Notes: generated from the letters alone by a model not told the origin. A DNA stretch of 43,272 nucleotides from Spirogloea muscicola (GCA_009602725.1 WELB01000205.1:65374-108645); one strand, 5' to 3'; numbered from the stretch's first letter, positions 1 through 10,690 are shown. Numbers and translations are program-made.

Positions 1-190
1 GAAGAAGAAAGTGCTCGCCCATTGAGAATAGGGGCTGGAACAACCAGCCCGAAAAAGAATGAACAGAGTACGAGAAGGGGGCCAGGGGAAGCGCTAAGTA
101 ACAGAAACAAAGCTGCTACGAGACACTCAGTAACCCCTGCTAAGCAGCCGCAGATCAGAGATGCTGGGCTCCTGGAAGTGGGTCCCGAAG
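1..190 (-). mobile_element. LINE 3' end, tail subtype A
   Basis: On the minus strand this reads the last codons of the LINE ORF (ending SISDLRLLSRGY, stop at 129-127), a short 3' UTR and the stem-loop GGGCTGG-TTGTT-CCAGCCC, and ends in GAGCACTTTCTTCTTC. Bases 1-182 are the reverse complement of about 14992-15173 with no mismatch that I could find by eye, so this is a young copy. It is 5'-truncated after about 55 coding bases, and the window edge may cut its 3' end. Subtype names A to D are mine, based on tail sequence. Confidence 0.85.
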
Positions 191-1110
191 AAAAGCTCTT
201 CCCAGCAGTGGGCAATGATCGGCTATCCCAGAGAAGAACGAACATGCGAAAAAGGGCCACAGGGGGCCCGGAAAATTGGCCCGCCGGCGTGGGCGCCTCG
301 GCATTGATGGCGAACGGCGGCCGCCGCCGCGTGCAGCGGGGGTGCCGTGCCGGCCCGGCGGCGCCCGCCCGGGACGGCAGGTGGCCCCGGCCCGGATCCC
401 ACCTGCCGGAAAGCCGCCTCCGCGCTCGTGCTCCCGCAAGCCCCGGGGATCCTTCCCGGCCATTAATTGTGCGACCTGTTTCCTGGCTGACCAGTCACAG
501 CCATTGCCATCGTTTTAGAATGACTTTTTCTTTGGCCCTACCCCCCCGCTTTTCAGGCCCATTCTTTTTCTGGGCCGACCAATGACAGCGACCGCCATCT
601 ACCGGAAGAGTCCTCCTCCACCAGCTCCCAGATCTCTTGGGGAGTCGCTACCAGGAGACCAGTTTCTCCGACCTGCGGTTACTGAGGGCCACTTCACACC
701 GGGGTCGGATGGTCGCGCCGAGGGGTACGTGTCGCGCGATGAAAGGAATTGCCGGGCTCACAACCTTGCGCGCCTAGTCGCGGTCACCCATCACGTAGGC
801 ACCACATCGGACGGTGACTAGGATACCTTGTGCCCCCGTTAAGGAGGAAAACGCGCCGTTTGCACATGTGGCGCTGACCAGGACACCTATAACGGCCGTT
901 GAGGAAGAAACGGCGCCGTGTGCCACGAGGGCAGTCGACTTCCCGGCCCTCCTCCCGAGGAGTCGACCACCCCCCCCCCTTCCCCCACTCCGCACGTGCA
1001 GGCGGCCTCAGCCTCCGTGGCGGCGACCGACCCCCTTCACCGGGCGGTCTACACGATCTTGACCGACCGACCCGGTGTGAAGTGGCCCTGAGTTCCCCGT
1101 TGCGTCGTCT
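191..1110. other. Spacer with degenerate LINE remnant and a diverged tandem duplication
   Basis: No gene is recognised. Around 660-695 the plus strand reads SFSDLRLLR, matching the LINE C-terminus without its RGY stop, so a decayed copy is present. Segments 818-867 and 877-927 are diverged tandem copies with a period near 59 bases; both carry a GTT(A/G)AGGA(G/A)GAAA core. The part at 260-470 is very GC-rich and resembles nothing I know. The long ORFs across it are what GC-rich sequence gives by chance. Confidence 0.4.
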
Positions 1111-2330
1111 TGTGTCTAGCTGTGTCATTCTCTTTTTCGGCATCTTTTTTTTGGCTCTTTGGCTTTTATCCATTCTTTTCGGGCTGGTCCTCTGCCAGCC
1201 CCTCTTCTCTACGGGCACGCACATTCCTCTTTCTATCTCTGTGTCCTCTCTCTCTCTTAGTCGTTCACACTCAGGCTCCCTCAGACCTTGTCCATTCCTT
1301 TGGGCTGGCCTTTCCCAGCCACCAGTCAATCTGGTCGCGCTTTTCTTCTCTCTCGCGGCTGTGACCCGGGTCACAGGGTCCACCCGTTCCCGGCACCCAC
1401 TTGCGTGGCTGCGCGGTTCGCGCCATCCGGCCACTACGGACCCTGTCTTCTCTTTCTTTGGATTTTGTCCATTCTTGCTGGGCTGGCTTTGCCCCCCAGC
1501 CACCAGTCAATCTGGCCGCGCTTCTTTTTTGCCAGGCCGCCCACTTCTCTATGGGCTCCTCTAAGTCAGGCCTCCGGCTTTCGTGGCGGCGCTCCAGCTG
1601 CTCAGTTAGCTTGTCGGATTTGGTTGTGCTCATCCGTGGATACTAATGTCACCCTGTTACCTTAGGAACCTTAGCATAGGGCTCCATATTATGTAGCCTT
1701 GTTTAGTTTGCACTAGATTCTGTCTGAGCAATGTATTGGTATGAGTTGGCCTCCCTTTCATTTCATGCGCTCCGCGCGCCTTTCCTCTCTGTGGGCGAGC
1801 ATTTTCTCTGGGCTGGCCTCTTCCCACTTCTTCTTTTCCCCAGCCACGACCTCTTCCGCAAAAGCCTCTTCTACTTTCCAGCCCTTATTCTCACTGGGCG
1901 AGCACTTTCTTCTACTCGCAACCATCGCCACGTCCGGACAAACTTCTTCCAATCTGCACCTTGTCCAGCCCTTTGGACTGGCCTTCCACAGCCATCGCCT
2001 CTCTGTGTAAGAGCTTCTGCTCTTTCCTCTGGGCTGGCCTTTCAGTGCCCCTGCGGACGAGCTCCTCTCCCTCGCCCTTTCCCTTTGTACTCCGGCTCCT
2101 TCAGACCTTGTGCATTGCTTTGGGCTGGCCTCTCCCAATCACCAGTTAATGTGGCCGCGCCTTCTCTTTCCCTCAGCAGCCCCTGTTGACCAGGATTCTT
2201 GAGTTGCTGGCCAAGCGCACCCACCTGTTCTGCCCAGTGGTCTGCACTTACGTCTCGGTGCTGCCCCCTCGACCTTGCCACTCCTTTCAGGCTGGCTTGT
2301 CACAGCCACCATCTCCTTCTGAAGGAGCAT
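1110..2330 (+). repeat. Array of LINE-tail stem-loop modules (about eight, plus orientation)
   Basis: Repeated modules read roughly CCTTGTCCATTC, then TTTGGGCTGGC, a short loop, CAGCC, and a pyrimidine-rich end. They lie near 1162, 1285, 1465, 1805, 1960, 2030, 2110 and 2275. Several (1285, 1465, 2110) share the downstream variant CACCAGTCAATCTGGCCGCGC. They match the 3' tails of the LINE copies elsewhere in the window but have almost no coding sequence attached, so they are severely 5'-truncated insertions or remnants. ORFs in this stretch are read-through of repeats. Confidence 0.75.
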
Positions 2331-2746
2331 CTTCTCTTTGCTGTGACACTGGCACGCAGCAGCGCTTCAACCGCTGCTGGGCATTCCCTTAAAGACCGCA
2401 CATGACAAACGCCATCCACGTCACAGTGAGTGCCGCCAGTGACATGGTTCCTGCGACTGCTTCCCGCACAGGCTCGTCATTGAGGAGCGAGTATGTGCAG
2501 CTCTCGTGAAGGTGTTTGACGTCCCCCAACATCTCACCACATCGTTGACCACACGACGGTCCAAGACAGAGCAACATGCGAGCTGTTGACATTTAAAGCA
2601 TGTGTGTTTATTGGCCTTGGCAGGCCAACAATGTTGGTTAAAGTCAGGGATCGTAGCCCAGGAAGACATTATAGGTTACTGCCCAGTTGGCAAGCACACT
2701 TTGATGGCGCCCCACAAGAGGCAGCCAGCCAGAAGATCTTCCAAGA
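2331..2746. other. 3' flank of the YrdC gene
   Basis: No coding region is recognised. It lies directly downstream of the minus-strand YrdC gene and probably holds its 3' UTR. No LINE stem-loop is visible. Confidence 0.4.
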
Positions 2747-5384
2747 CTACATTACAGTTGCTGATTCGACGGCAGACGAGTAAGGATTTATCAAGCCTCC
2801 AAGCAGCTCAGAAGAGTCGTGTGCTTCCATTAGCATCCAGTCTTCCAAGACGCCCTGAGCAAGACATACCACGCCAAACAGGAGGGGTCAGCTCAATGAT
2901 CACACTTTGCCTGCATGCACATCTACATGCAAGCAAAGCTGATTGACTTCTGCGAGCAAGCTGATGACAGTGTCAACCTTGTCTCCAAGAAGCAGCCAGT
3001 GTCCTCTCTCTTGAGACTTACTTTGCCACGGCGCAAAACGACGGCCTTATTGCCAGTCATGTCAATGACAGTCGAGGGCTCTGCCACCCGCAAACCACCG
3101 TCAACAATAAAGTCCACAGGCTGCAAGCCATTGCCAAAAGCACCAAATGTGAATAAATAGAAGAGAAGCCTCGTGCTCACACTGTGCAGTTTGCCACAAA
3201 GCGCGCACTTTTATTAGCGATTGTAAAGAACAGATCAAGGTGAGGGAGACCAAGGGCATGACCACCAACAGGACTAGCCAATGGGGCTAACCACAAATTG
3301 CTGGCCACCACCAACAAACTGCTGAGACGAGCATCTTGCTTGTTCTACTTATTCGAGCTGAAGAAAACCCCACCTCTTTGCCATCAGGTGAGCCGTGGGA
3401 GCTGGCCGCCATGGCTGCCGGGTCGATCATCCACGGGCTGGTCTCATCGTGCTTCACACTGATACAAAGACAGCGCTCCTCGTCCTCAGCTTTACATGGC
3501 GTCCAAGAAGTAGACGACCGAGCTGAGAGCAGCCAGGCCCAACCCTACCAGCCTTCCCTCGGTACTCTCTACCCTCTGCTTCCTTAACTCCAACTGAACA
3601 AGCATAAGGCAAAACACCCAGCAGGCGAGGCATCTGTGCGTGCCAAGACACATGAGCAAGTATAATTCTGGTCGACTTGATTCCCTTGCCCTTGGGCCAG
3701 ACCTGGTGCAGAGTAGGGGCTCGTCTAGTCGAGATAGAAGGGCTTGGCAGATTGCATCATCTGGCATCCGCACCCCCACACTCTTGCGTGGAACACAGTG
3801 AGAGGCTGCACTGCCGCCAAAGGTTGTGCACTGCTTCGGCAGCTCCTTGCTCGCCTTCAGGATGAAGGTATACTGCTCTTGCAGAATTGGCATGCAGAAG
3901 CCAAACACGTCAGCATCTCTTGTGGCTGGTAACACATACCTGGCCTCTGAAGATCAATATTGCAGACTCACTCCTGTTTTCGAACAGTCAATCAGATACA
4001 AAGTAGTTTCGGCACATGTGGAAAGAAGCAGAGGAACAACAACAACAGTAAATGAGCATTCAGCCCTTGCTTGTAGAAGACCAGACTGTGCGATTTTCAG
4101 AAGCATGAGAGCGTTGGCCAGGGCGGGGGGGTGTCTAAGGGTTGCTGTTTTGAAAAGTGCTCACAGGGCCTGGCAAGCACTGCCTGGCAGCCCGGAAAGC
4201 ATTTGTCTGCCCATGGCTGTTGCCACGGGGGAAGCCCATTGTGTAGGTGTCAATGTCTTGAAAGGACCGGCACAGGATGCTCAGCGGCTGCACAGCAGGA
4301 GGAACCCAAAGCCATGGCTAGAACGTGAGATGATCCAGGAGCTCCCTCAGAGACAAGCACCCATGCAAGTGTACACCCCCGCAAGTCAGTACCTTCCCAC
4401 CCCGGGATGCAATAACAGGGCCCAGAGCGGCTCAATACGCACCTTCCTGTAGTCCATGTCTTTTGCCCTGCAATCCAGATACAAGAAGGCAGAGTGAGTG
4501 CACAACCAGAAGAATCACAGGAACTGAGCGACGCAGTATGGTGCAATGAATGATAGACAGGCCCTCTTTCGGAGCTCGCCGGTCATCATATGAATAGCAG
4601 GCTTCTGCAGACGCTCTGCCAGATGGAGCTTTCCCATCAGCAGTTGCGACTCTTGACATCGAGTCCCGAAGATCATCAGAAGAAGGAGCTGAGGTGACCA
4701 CATGACATGTGAAACCAGATTTGGTCTAGACGTGGCTCGAGCCCGTGCATACCGGTACAGGCGGTCGACGGCGCCCCGATCCTTGAGGTTGCACACGATA
4801 GCGTACCTGCCAGCAACCAGCCCGGAGCCAACGACTTCTCAGCTGCCATCCCTGCGCCCAGCTAGCGCGAAGCCCTGCCAGCACCTGGAAAGGGGAAACT
4901 CGGACACCGGCGCAGCACAGCAAGACGCCGGCACCGTCCGGAGGCCAAGCGTCTCGTGGCCAGCGCCAAGAAGAGCAGCAGTGACGGCAGCGCACTGGGG
5001 GAGCCGGCCTGGCCTCTGCTTGGGGATCTGGGCTGTGCGACGGCAGCCTCACACGGTGTCAGTGGGGACGATGCCGATGGCGCCGCGCTTGATGAGCTCC
5101 GCGACGTCGTCGAGGCGCCAGGCGTCGGCGCCGCCCGCGTCGGCCTCGACGTACAGCAGCTGCTGCCCCCCGGCCTGCCGCCGTCACCGCAGCCGCCTCA
5201 GGGTGCCATCGCGCGCGCGCCAGGGCCGCCAGAGCGCGCGGCCCGCCGGGAAGCGGGCGAGGACCTTCTTGGAGCCGGGCGCGGCGGCGTACTTGAGCCG
5301 CTTGGGGCTACGCTTGACCACTGCAACCGCGTGGCCAACCGCCGCCGCCGCCGAGGGCCGCGAGCCCTGTGCCGCGGCCGCCAT
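2747..5384 (-). CDS. YrdC/Sua5-family threonylcarbamoyl-AMP synthase, 9 exons, 297 aa
   Basis: Family role: makes threonylcarbamoyl-AMP from threonine, bicarbonate and ATP, the first step of the t6A37 modification of ANN-decoding tRNAs. Exons (minus): 5265-5384, 5053-5162, 4753-4806, 4443-4467, 4165-4287, 3703-3872, 3374-3458, 3022-3120, 2747-2854. All phases fit, including a 25-base exon 4. Visible motifs in order: KRSPKRLKY near the N-terminus, GIVPTDTVYAIVC (nucleotide-binding start), RKPLSILCRSFQDID, PGPYTFILKASKELPKQC, RKSVGVRMPDDAICQALL, WMIDP, and VDFIVDGGLRVAEPSTVID. The set resembles the plant form with the KRSPKRLKY leader, which may be a plastid or mitochondrial targeting version. 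The start is the ATG at 5384 in a good context. Exon 2 could also begin at 5159 (a NAGNAG acceptor). LINE fragments begin about 150 bases upstream. Very likely intact. Confidence 0.92.
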
Positions 5385-5530
5385 GGCGGGCGGGGCCGGG
5401 CACGCGGCGCGCCGCCGCTGGGCCACGCACAGGCGAGCAACGTCCCCGCCGCCAAAGCCAGAACAGCCGAGCTGCTCCTCCCAGGCCGCTGCGTCAGCTG
5501 CTTCACTCGCCTTTCCGTGGCCTCCACCAG

Positions 5531-5830
5531 AAAGAAGAAAGTGCTCGCCCATTGAGAATAGGGGCTGGAACAACCAGCCCGACCAGAAAGCTGGTCGAGC
5601 CTTAGCGGGGGTGGCACAAGGTCTCGCCAATTTGCCGTCCGGTATTCGGGCATTAGTCAGCGACCTCCATGGGCTGACTCGTGGTTACTGAGTGGGCCAG
5701 CTTAGCAGCAGGTGATGTTCATCTGTCAGTGTGCTTGCCTTTTTGTGCTTGGCCACTCGGGCCCTCCATCACTCAATACACACTCCCATAGCATTCCGTG
5801 CCCTCGGGGCAGGGTTCACGGTTCTTCCGT
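5531..5830. mobile_element. Two LINE tail fragments upstream of YrdC
   Basis: At 5531-5582 a minus-strand stem-loop module (GAGCACTTTCTTCTTTCT end) carries almost nothing else. It abuts a plus-strand LINE end of tail subtype B (5583-about 5830), which reads QKAGRALA, then SDLHGLTRGY and a stop at 5689-5691. The subtype B tail follows (TGTGCTTGCC..TTGGCCACTCGGGCC). The two lie in the probable promoter of the YrdC gene, which starts at 5384 and reads away from them. Confidence 0.75.
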
Positions 5831-5862
5831 CGGCAGGGACAGCAAGGTGAGCTGCCCGGCAA

Positions 5863-7790
5863 TTGAAGAAGAAAGTGCTCGCTTGTTGAGGATAGGGGCT
5901 GGAAAAGCCAGCCCAAAAAAGAATGAACAGAGTATGAGAAGGGGGCCAGGGGAAGCGCTAAGAAAAACAAGCACACAGAGAAACAAAGCAGCTACGAATC
6001 ACTCAGTAACCTCTGCTAAGCAGCCGCAGGTCGGAGATGCTAGGCTCGTGGAAGTGGGTCCCCTGGCCAGAGCCAGAGGCAGCAGCGAGGGCTCTGCCGG
6101 CACGAAGGTGCAACGCCGGGGCCATAGACCTCTGCAGCGAGACGGCCAGGCGCATCTGATACACTTGCGCCAGCGACGGACCCGGCTGCAGGAAAACTCT
6201 ACCGGCTCCCCATGGAAGCGACGGGCGATGGTGTGGCGGGCGAGCTGGGTGAGCAGCTCGAGCCACCGAGCGCCCAACGCCCCATGGATGTCAATTGCCA
6301 ACGGGAAGAACTCGTCTTCCCGCGGATGGTCTGCGTACTTCAGCTCTTTAGCCCGAGCAGCGCAGGCGACCGCATACCCAGCCTTGGTGGCACATTGGGC
6401 TGGGTGTGAGCGGTCGTAGGCATCAGTGGTCACCACGTCCAGGAGAAGACATGGCCCGCCAACCTGTGGGGTGGCCACCAGGTCTACACACCGGGCGTGG
6501 AGACCGTCGGCCCTTTCCTGGATCGGCATGATGCCGGAGTGCTCCGCTGCCACGGAGAAGCCAGCCTCCAACAAGATGCCATGCATCGCATCGCGGAGGC
6601 GGTCGTGGGCCGCTGTCCGCTCGCCGCCGTGGGCGCAGCGCAGAACATGAGCGGCCAGCTCCCCAGACTCGGCCCCTCGCTCGCCACATTCACATTGACG
6701 CACGCCCTGGAGACATGGAGGCGGTAGCCCCAGGAGCCGGTGGACGGCAGTGCGAAATACGTCATCGGGGAGAGCGAGGGCGTCATTGATGGGGAGGGCC
6801 TGAAGCCACGCCGCTGCCCCCGGGGAGGAGGCTGATTGAAGTCTCGCGCGCCCGCGCAAGTCGGCCTCGGGGAGCTGCAGCACGGCGGTGGTGTAGGCGG
6901 CCTTGTCGACCACACTTGCGAAGCGCGCTTGGACGCGCAGGTCAGCAGCGTGCGCGAGGTGCACGAAGGAGACCGCCTGGCCTGCCAGGTCCGGGTGCGC
7001 CGCGAGCAACTCCTGGTGGGCGGAGCGAAGCGACACCTGGAACGGCAGCGGGCCTACGTTGACCTCCACCACCGCCTGCTCCAGTGCACACCGGCCGTGG
7101 ACCATGAAGCGCTGGGGCACGGAGGCGGCAGTCTGCTCCCAGCTGCCGAGGTATGCAGCCCGGCAAGAACGGGCGAGCGAGCGCAGGCCGAGACCACCGT
7201 GGCTGAGGGGTAGCGCCGCCTGGTGGATAGCGGCTGGCGACTGGAGGAAGCCCTGGTGGCGGACCAGGGCCGCCAAGCTCGCCACCATGCCTGCATCAAA
7301 ATTTGCGTACGCCGCCGACGCCCCTGGGGACGGCGGAGTGGCCCGCGTCAAGTACTGGGGCCGCTGCCCAATGGCCTTGGTCAACATGGCCAACGACAGC
7401 TGCATGTCGTCCAGCTCGGGAAGCCGGGCCGCAGGCTGAAGATGCTCCGCAAGGCGGGCTCGCAGCTGTCCCTCCACGAAGGACGGCGCGCCGATGAGTA
7501 CCCCCAGCAGGTTGAAGCCATCTCCTGGAGTCTGGCAGCCGGTGGGCAGCGTCAGGGTGGGTGGGAGGCCGCAGAAAGACCAAGCCACGCACTTTGACGC
7601 CCGGGTGGACAGGCCGAGGGTGGCCAGCTGCAGCTCAAAGGTGATGAAGGCCGCCGCCACGTCTTCCGGAGGGCCGACTATGGTGGTGTCGTCCGCGAAG
7701 GAGGGGAGTAGGACTCCTGGGTGTGCCGCGGCAGTTGCCTGCAGAGCCCGGTGGTGAGCGAGCGCACGCCGCTGGGTCGCTTGCTCAGGT
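5863..7790 (-). mobile_element. Longest LINE copy: partial reverse transcriptase, zinc finger, RLE-like domain, 3' tail
   Basis: This is the best copy of the family here. On the minus strand it opens within the reverse transcriptase palm. The catalytic box FADDTTIVG lies near 7700-7674. The thumb/connector region follows, then a CCHC-like finger (CECG..HVLRC, near 6710-6650). Next comes a nuclease-like block with VDLVA, 14 residues between two Asp, and DVVTTDA (near 6470-6415), and then KYADHPREDEFFPLAIDIHGALG. A finger followed by D-x14-D is the layout of RLE-type LINEs (R2/NeSL group). A frameshift near 6190 moves the true C-terminus (VSLQRSMAPALHLRAGRALA to LLSRGY) into another frame, with its stop near 6003-6001. 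The 3' tail with stem-loop runs to 5863. It is 5'-truncated and frameshifted, so it cannot move by itself. Confidence 0.85.
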
Positions 7791-8400
7791 GTTCCGCATG
7801 CGACTGTCCGTCTCCTTCTGATATTTCCTGGCTCAAGCAGTGCACATGCGGACAGGCCGCGCTTTGGCTGCTGCTTCTGGGCCTCGTCGAGGTGCCTCTT
7901 TTCCACACATTGCTGGCCACGCAGTGGGAGGTGCTGAGCAGAAAAAGCTCCGACACTACTCAGACTACCCCCGCAGTGACCACCTCCTCCCGGCCGCAAT
8001 CGACACTTTCGGCTGCTTGGGTCCTCGCTTCCATACTCTACTCGAGAACATAGCGAGTCTGGGATATGCACGACGCGAGGATATGCTCCCAGCCCAGATG
8101 GGTATGCCGGCAGCCTATCTGTCATTTCTGCGACGTCGTGTGTCAACCTGTCTGCAACGAGCTCAGGCGTATGCTCTGCATCAGAAAGCTGGTCGAGCCT
8201 TAGCTGCTGGCACAAGAGCTAGTCAATTGCCGTCCGGTATTCGAGCGTCAGCTAGCGACCTCTATGTGCTGACTCGTGGTTACTGAGCGGGTCAGCTTAG
8301 CAGCAGGTGACGTACATTTGTCCAATGTGCTTGCCTTTGTACTTGGCCACACATGGCCTCCCCATCTCTTAATATACACGCATTTCCTTTTTTCCAGCTG
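7791..8400 (+). mobile_element. LINE C-terminal copy, tail subtype B
   Basis: The plus strand reads HMRTGRALAAASGPRRG, then KLRHYSDYPRSDHLLPAAID (the element's conserved K-Y-x-x-P-x-x-D block) and FLRRRVSTCLQRAQAYALHQ, and ends ASDLYVLTRGY with a stop at 8284-8286. The tail has GTGCTTGCCTTTGTACTTGG and a second small stem-loop GGCCA-CACA-TGGCC. It is head-to-head with the 5863-7790 copy. The first 45 residues repeat part of the C-terminal motif, so two truncated copies are probably joined here. The long minus-strand ORF reaching 8215 is a fusion that reads across this copy in antisense. Confidence 0.8.
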
Positions 8401-9350
8401 CAAGTCACTCCGACTTGCGGCTGCTGACCCGGGGTTACTAAGCTCCCCATCGCTGTGGTTTCTTTATTTTGGCGCCTTTCGACCTTGTCCAATCTTTCTG
8501 GGTCGCCCATTCACAGCCCCCGCCCCCTTTGGCAGAGCTCACTTCTTCCCTTCCCTGTATACTGAGTGGGTCGGCATTTGAAGGTAGCTCATATCGTGCT
8601 GAATTGTGCTTGCGTTCGTACTTGGGCCGCTCTGGCCCTCCTTCACTCAACACACGCTCCTTCAAGCTCACTTAGTAGCAGGTGAATTGCCAAATATAAG
8701 CAAAGCTTTTCGAAGGTTCGTTCCACCGGCACAGGACGAGTCCGTTCCACTGGCCTTTGGTGTGCACGGGGCTTTCGGGTCTCAGTGGCTAGACCTGTTG
8801 ACCCGGCTTTCACGGCGCACAGTGTCTCGCAGGCGAGGCGAGCAGGCCGTATTCAACGCGGCTGGCTCGCTAGTGCAGGTGTTTAGCATGCGCCCGTCCA
8901 TATCCTCCAGAGGTCAATGGCCCACGCCTTGCATCTGCTTGCTGGCCGTGCTCCCGCTGCAAGCGTCTGCTTTCGGCAAGGGGACTGCTTTCCGGTGGCT
9001 CGTCTTTCTGACTTGCGTTTTTAAGTAGAGGTAGCTTATTAGTGATTCAGCTACATGGTACTCGTTTGGTTTCGTGGTTTCTGCGCTTTCGGGCACTTCG
9101 GACCTTGTCGATCCTTTTGGGGCTGGCTATTCTCAGCCCTCGCCCCTGTGATTGAGCTTACATTTTTAATGAGAAAGCAAGCGGTCTTGCAATAGAAGGC
9201 AACGAGCTGTGAGAGGCCAGCCAAAAGGAATGGACAAAGTCTGAAAGGGCCGGAAGGCGCAAAACGAGACTTCTTCCCGTGACTTCTGCTATTGGCCTCG
9301 CTTTAATATCATGCGCACCGCGCGCCTTCTCTCTAATGGACGCTCAGTAA
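8400..9350 (+). mobile_element. Further LINE fragments, mostly plus strand
   Basis: A degenerate stem-loop module lies near 8475-8550 and a B-like tail near 8590-8680. At 8690-9030 there is a C-terminal coding remnant in more than one frame: ESVPLAFGVHGAFGSQWLDLL, RLSRRTVSRRR, then the QRSMA..LRAGRA region. Stem-loop modules follow near 9100 (plus) and 9200 (minus: GGCCAGCCAAAAGGAATGG). All coding parts are frameshifted. Confidence 0.7.
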
Positions 9351-9750
9351 CCTCTAGTCAGTTAGTGCGATAGGCGGTGATAGCTGTGTATTCCCAATCC
9401 AATAAGAGAGTTCTACATCCAAGAAGGCGGAATTGGCCAGCACAAAAGAATGGACAACATCCGACGGGGCCAGAGAGCAATTGGAGAACGTAAAAGGTCT
9501 TGAACTTGGTCTTGGACAGATGGGCCAGGAAGCGAATCTTACGCTGTAAGACAAATGCTATGATGGATGGCTTCTTAACCACCCTAGCAAAATTTGCCGT
9601 CCGCTATCTGGACACCGATTAGTGGAACCAAATGTGCTGACCCTCAGGCTACTGAACGGCTCGGCATAGCAGCAGGCGGCTAACATTTGTAGATGTGCCT
9701 GCCTATGTACTTGCCCCGCCACCGCCCTTGCGCTCACCACTTGTTATAGC
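9350..9750. mobile_element. Decayed LINE tails in both orientations
   Basis: A minus-strand stem-loop remnant sits near 9430-9470 (GGCCAGCACAAAAGAATGGACAA reads as its flank). A plus-strand subtype B tail is recognisable at 9590-9745: LPSAIW corresponds to the LPSGIR block, followed by GCAGGCGGCTAACATTTGTAG and GTGCCTGCCTATGTACTTG. No coding capacity remains. Confidence 0.55.
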
Positions 9751-10385
9751 TATCCTTGGTTGAGGCACGCGAAGGAAGCGCAGCTCCGTGTTCTGCACAG
9801 AGAAGCTCCTCCAACGTAAGAACCTTCTTGCATATTACTTGGATTAGGTCAAGGTTGAGCCCCAACATTGCACTCCGCCCAACAGAAGAAAGTGGCTACT
9901 GCAGGTGGCTAACCAGTAATCACAAAGAGGACTGGTTGTGACATGGTCTAGGAGGAAGCCTCCACACGGGAAAGTGTAGACCACGCAGCAGTATAGTAGC
10001 GACGGATGGCCGTTCAGAAGCTCCTATTCAACAGTCTGCACTCAGTCTTCCTCACTGGCCTCGAGCTCCTGCAGCCGCTCTAGTATTCAGTGCCTCTCAC
10101 ACACTTCCGCTCGAATTATCCTACCATCCCTAGTCATCAAAATACAAGTGCTGACATGGGGGCACTTACTGGGCCCTGAGGGGCCCAGTCTGCGGCTCCG
10201 GTGTAGTGTAGATGCACTCCAATGGGCGTAACATAGATGCACTCCAATGCTCCCCTTCGCATGCACATCGCTGGCTTCCACAGCCGCCCTTTCTCACCAG
10301 CAACCTCTATACTTTTCACGGGGTGCGCCCGGCCCTTTGGCAACATGTCTTCTTGAAGTGAGACAGCAGATATGATGTGACATTG
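9751..10385. other. Spacer with a perfect 9-bp hairpin and a short direct repeat
   Basis: No gene is recognised. A perfect hairpin, ACTGGGCCC-TGAG-GGGCCCAGT, occupies 10168-10189. The 16-base sequence TAGATGCACTCCAATG occurs twice (10209-10224 and 10234-10249). Neither matches the LINE tails closely. Confidence 0.4.
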
Positions 10386-10690
10386 GAAAGAAAGAAGTGG
10401 CACTCCCAATGGGCGCAAGGGCTGCGAAAAGCCAGCCCAAAAAGAGTTGACAAAGGGTCGGAGGAGCCTACACGCGTTTAGCAGCTACGAAGGGGCCTGA
10501 AGTTGCTCTGTCAGAACAGGGGGAGGATGGATCACTCAATAGTTACGAGTGAGGAGCCTCAGATCCGACAGACTAGCTGCCGGAAAATTGTCCCCCTGAC
10601 GAAAGGCGGAGGCCGCAGCGAGAGCACGGCCAGCACGCAGATGCAGAGCGTGGGCCATGCACCGCTGAAGGGATACTTACCATCTAATAC
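10386..10690 (-). mobile_element. LINE 3' end, tail subtype C
   Basis: Reading minus from about 10690: QRSMA-like residues with HALHLR..GRA (reverse complement of GCAGATGCAGAGCGTGGGCC), then a decayed SVGSEAPHS end, the tail with CGTAGCTGCTAAACGCGTG, and the stem-loop GGGCTGGCTTTTCGCAGCCC followed by TTGCGCCCATTGGGAG. It matches the ends at 16200-16470, 34560-34870 and 17245-17500. Confidence 0.7.

Noticed and set aside
1110-2330. Regularly recurring hairpins suggesting a CRISPR-like array
   Set aside because: Spacing is irregular, modules are ~60 bases with diverged sequence, and they match LINE 3' tails. The host is eukaryotic.
4702-5691. A 329-codon plus-strand ORF
   Set aside because: It is antisense to YrdC exons and ends in a LINE fragment (SDLHGLTRGY). 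It is a GC-driven shadow.
5999-8215. A single 738-codon minus-strand protein
   Set aside because: Its first ~140 residues are antisense to a separate plus-strand LINE copy (7791-8400), and its last ~65 follow a frameshift. Only the middle is the LINE ORF.
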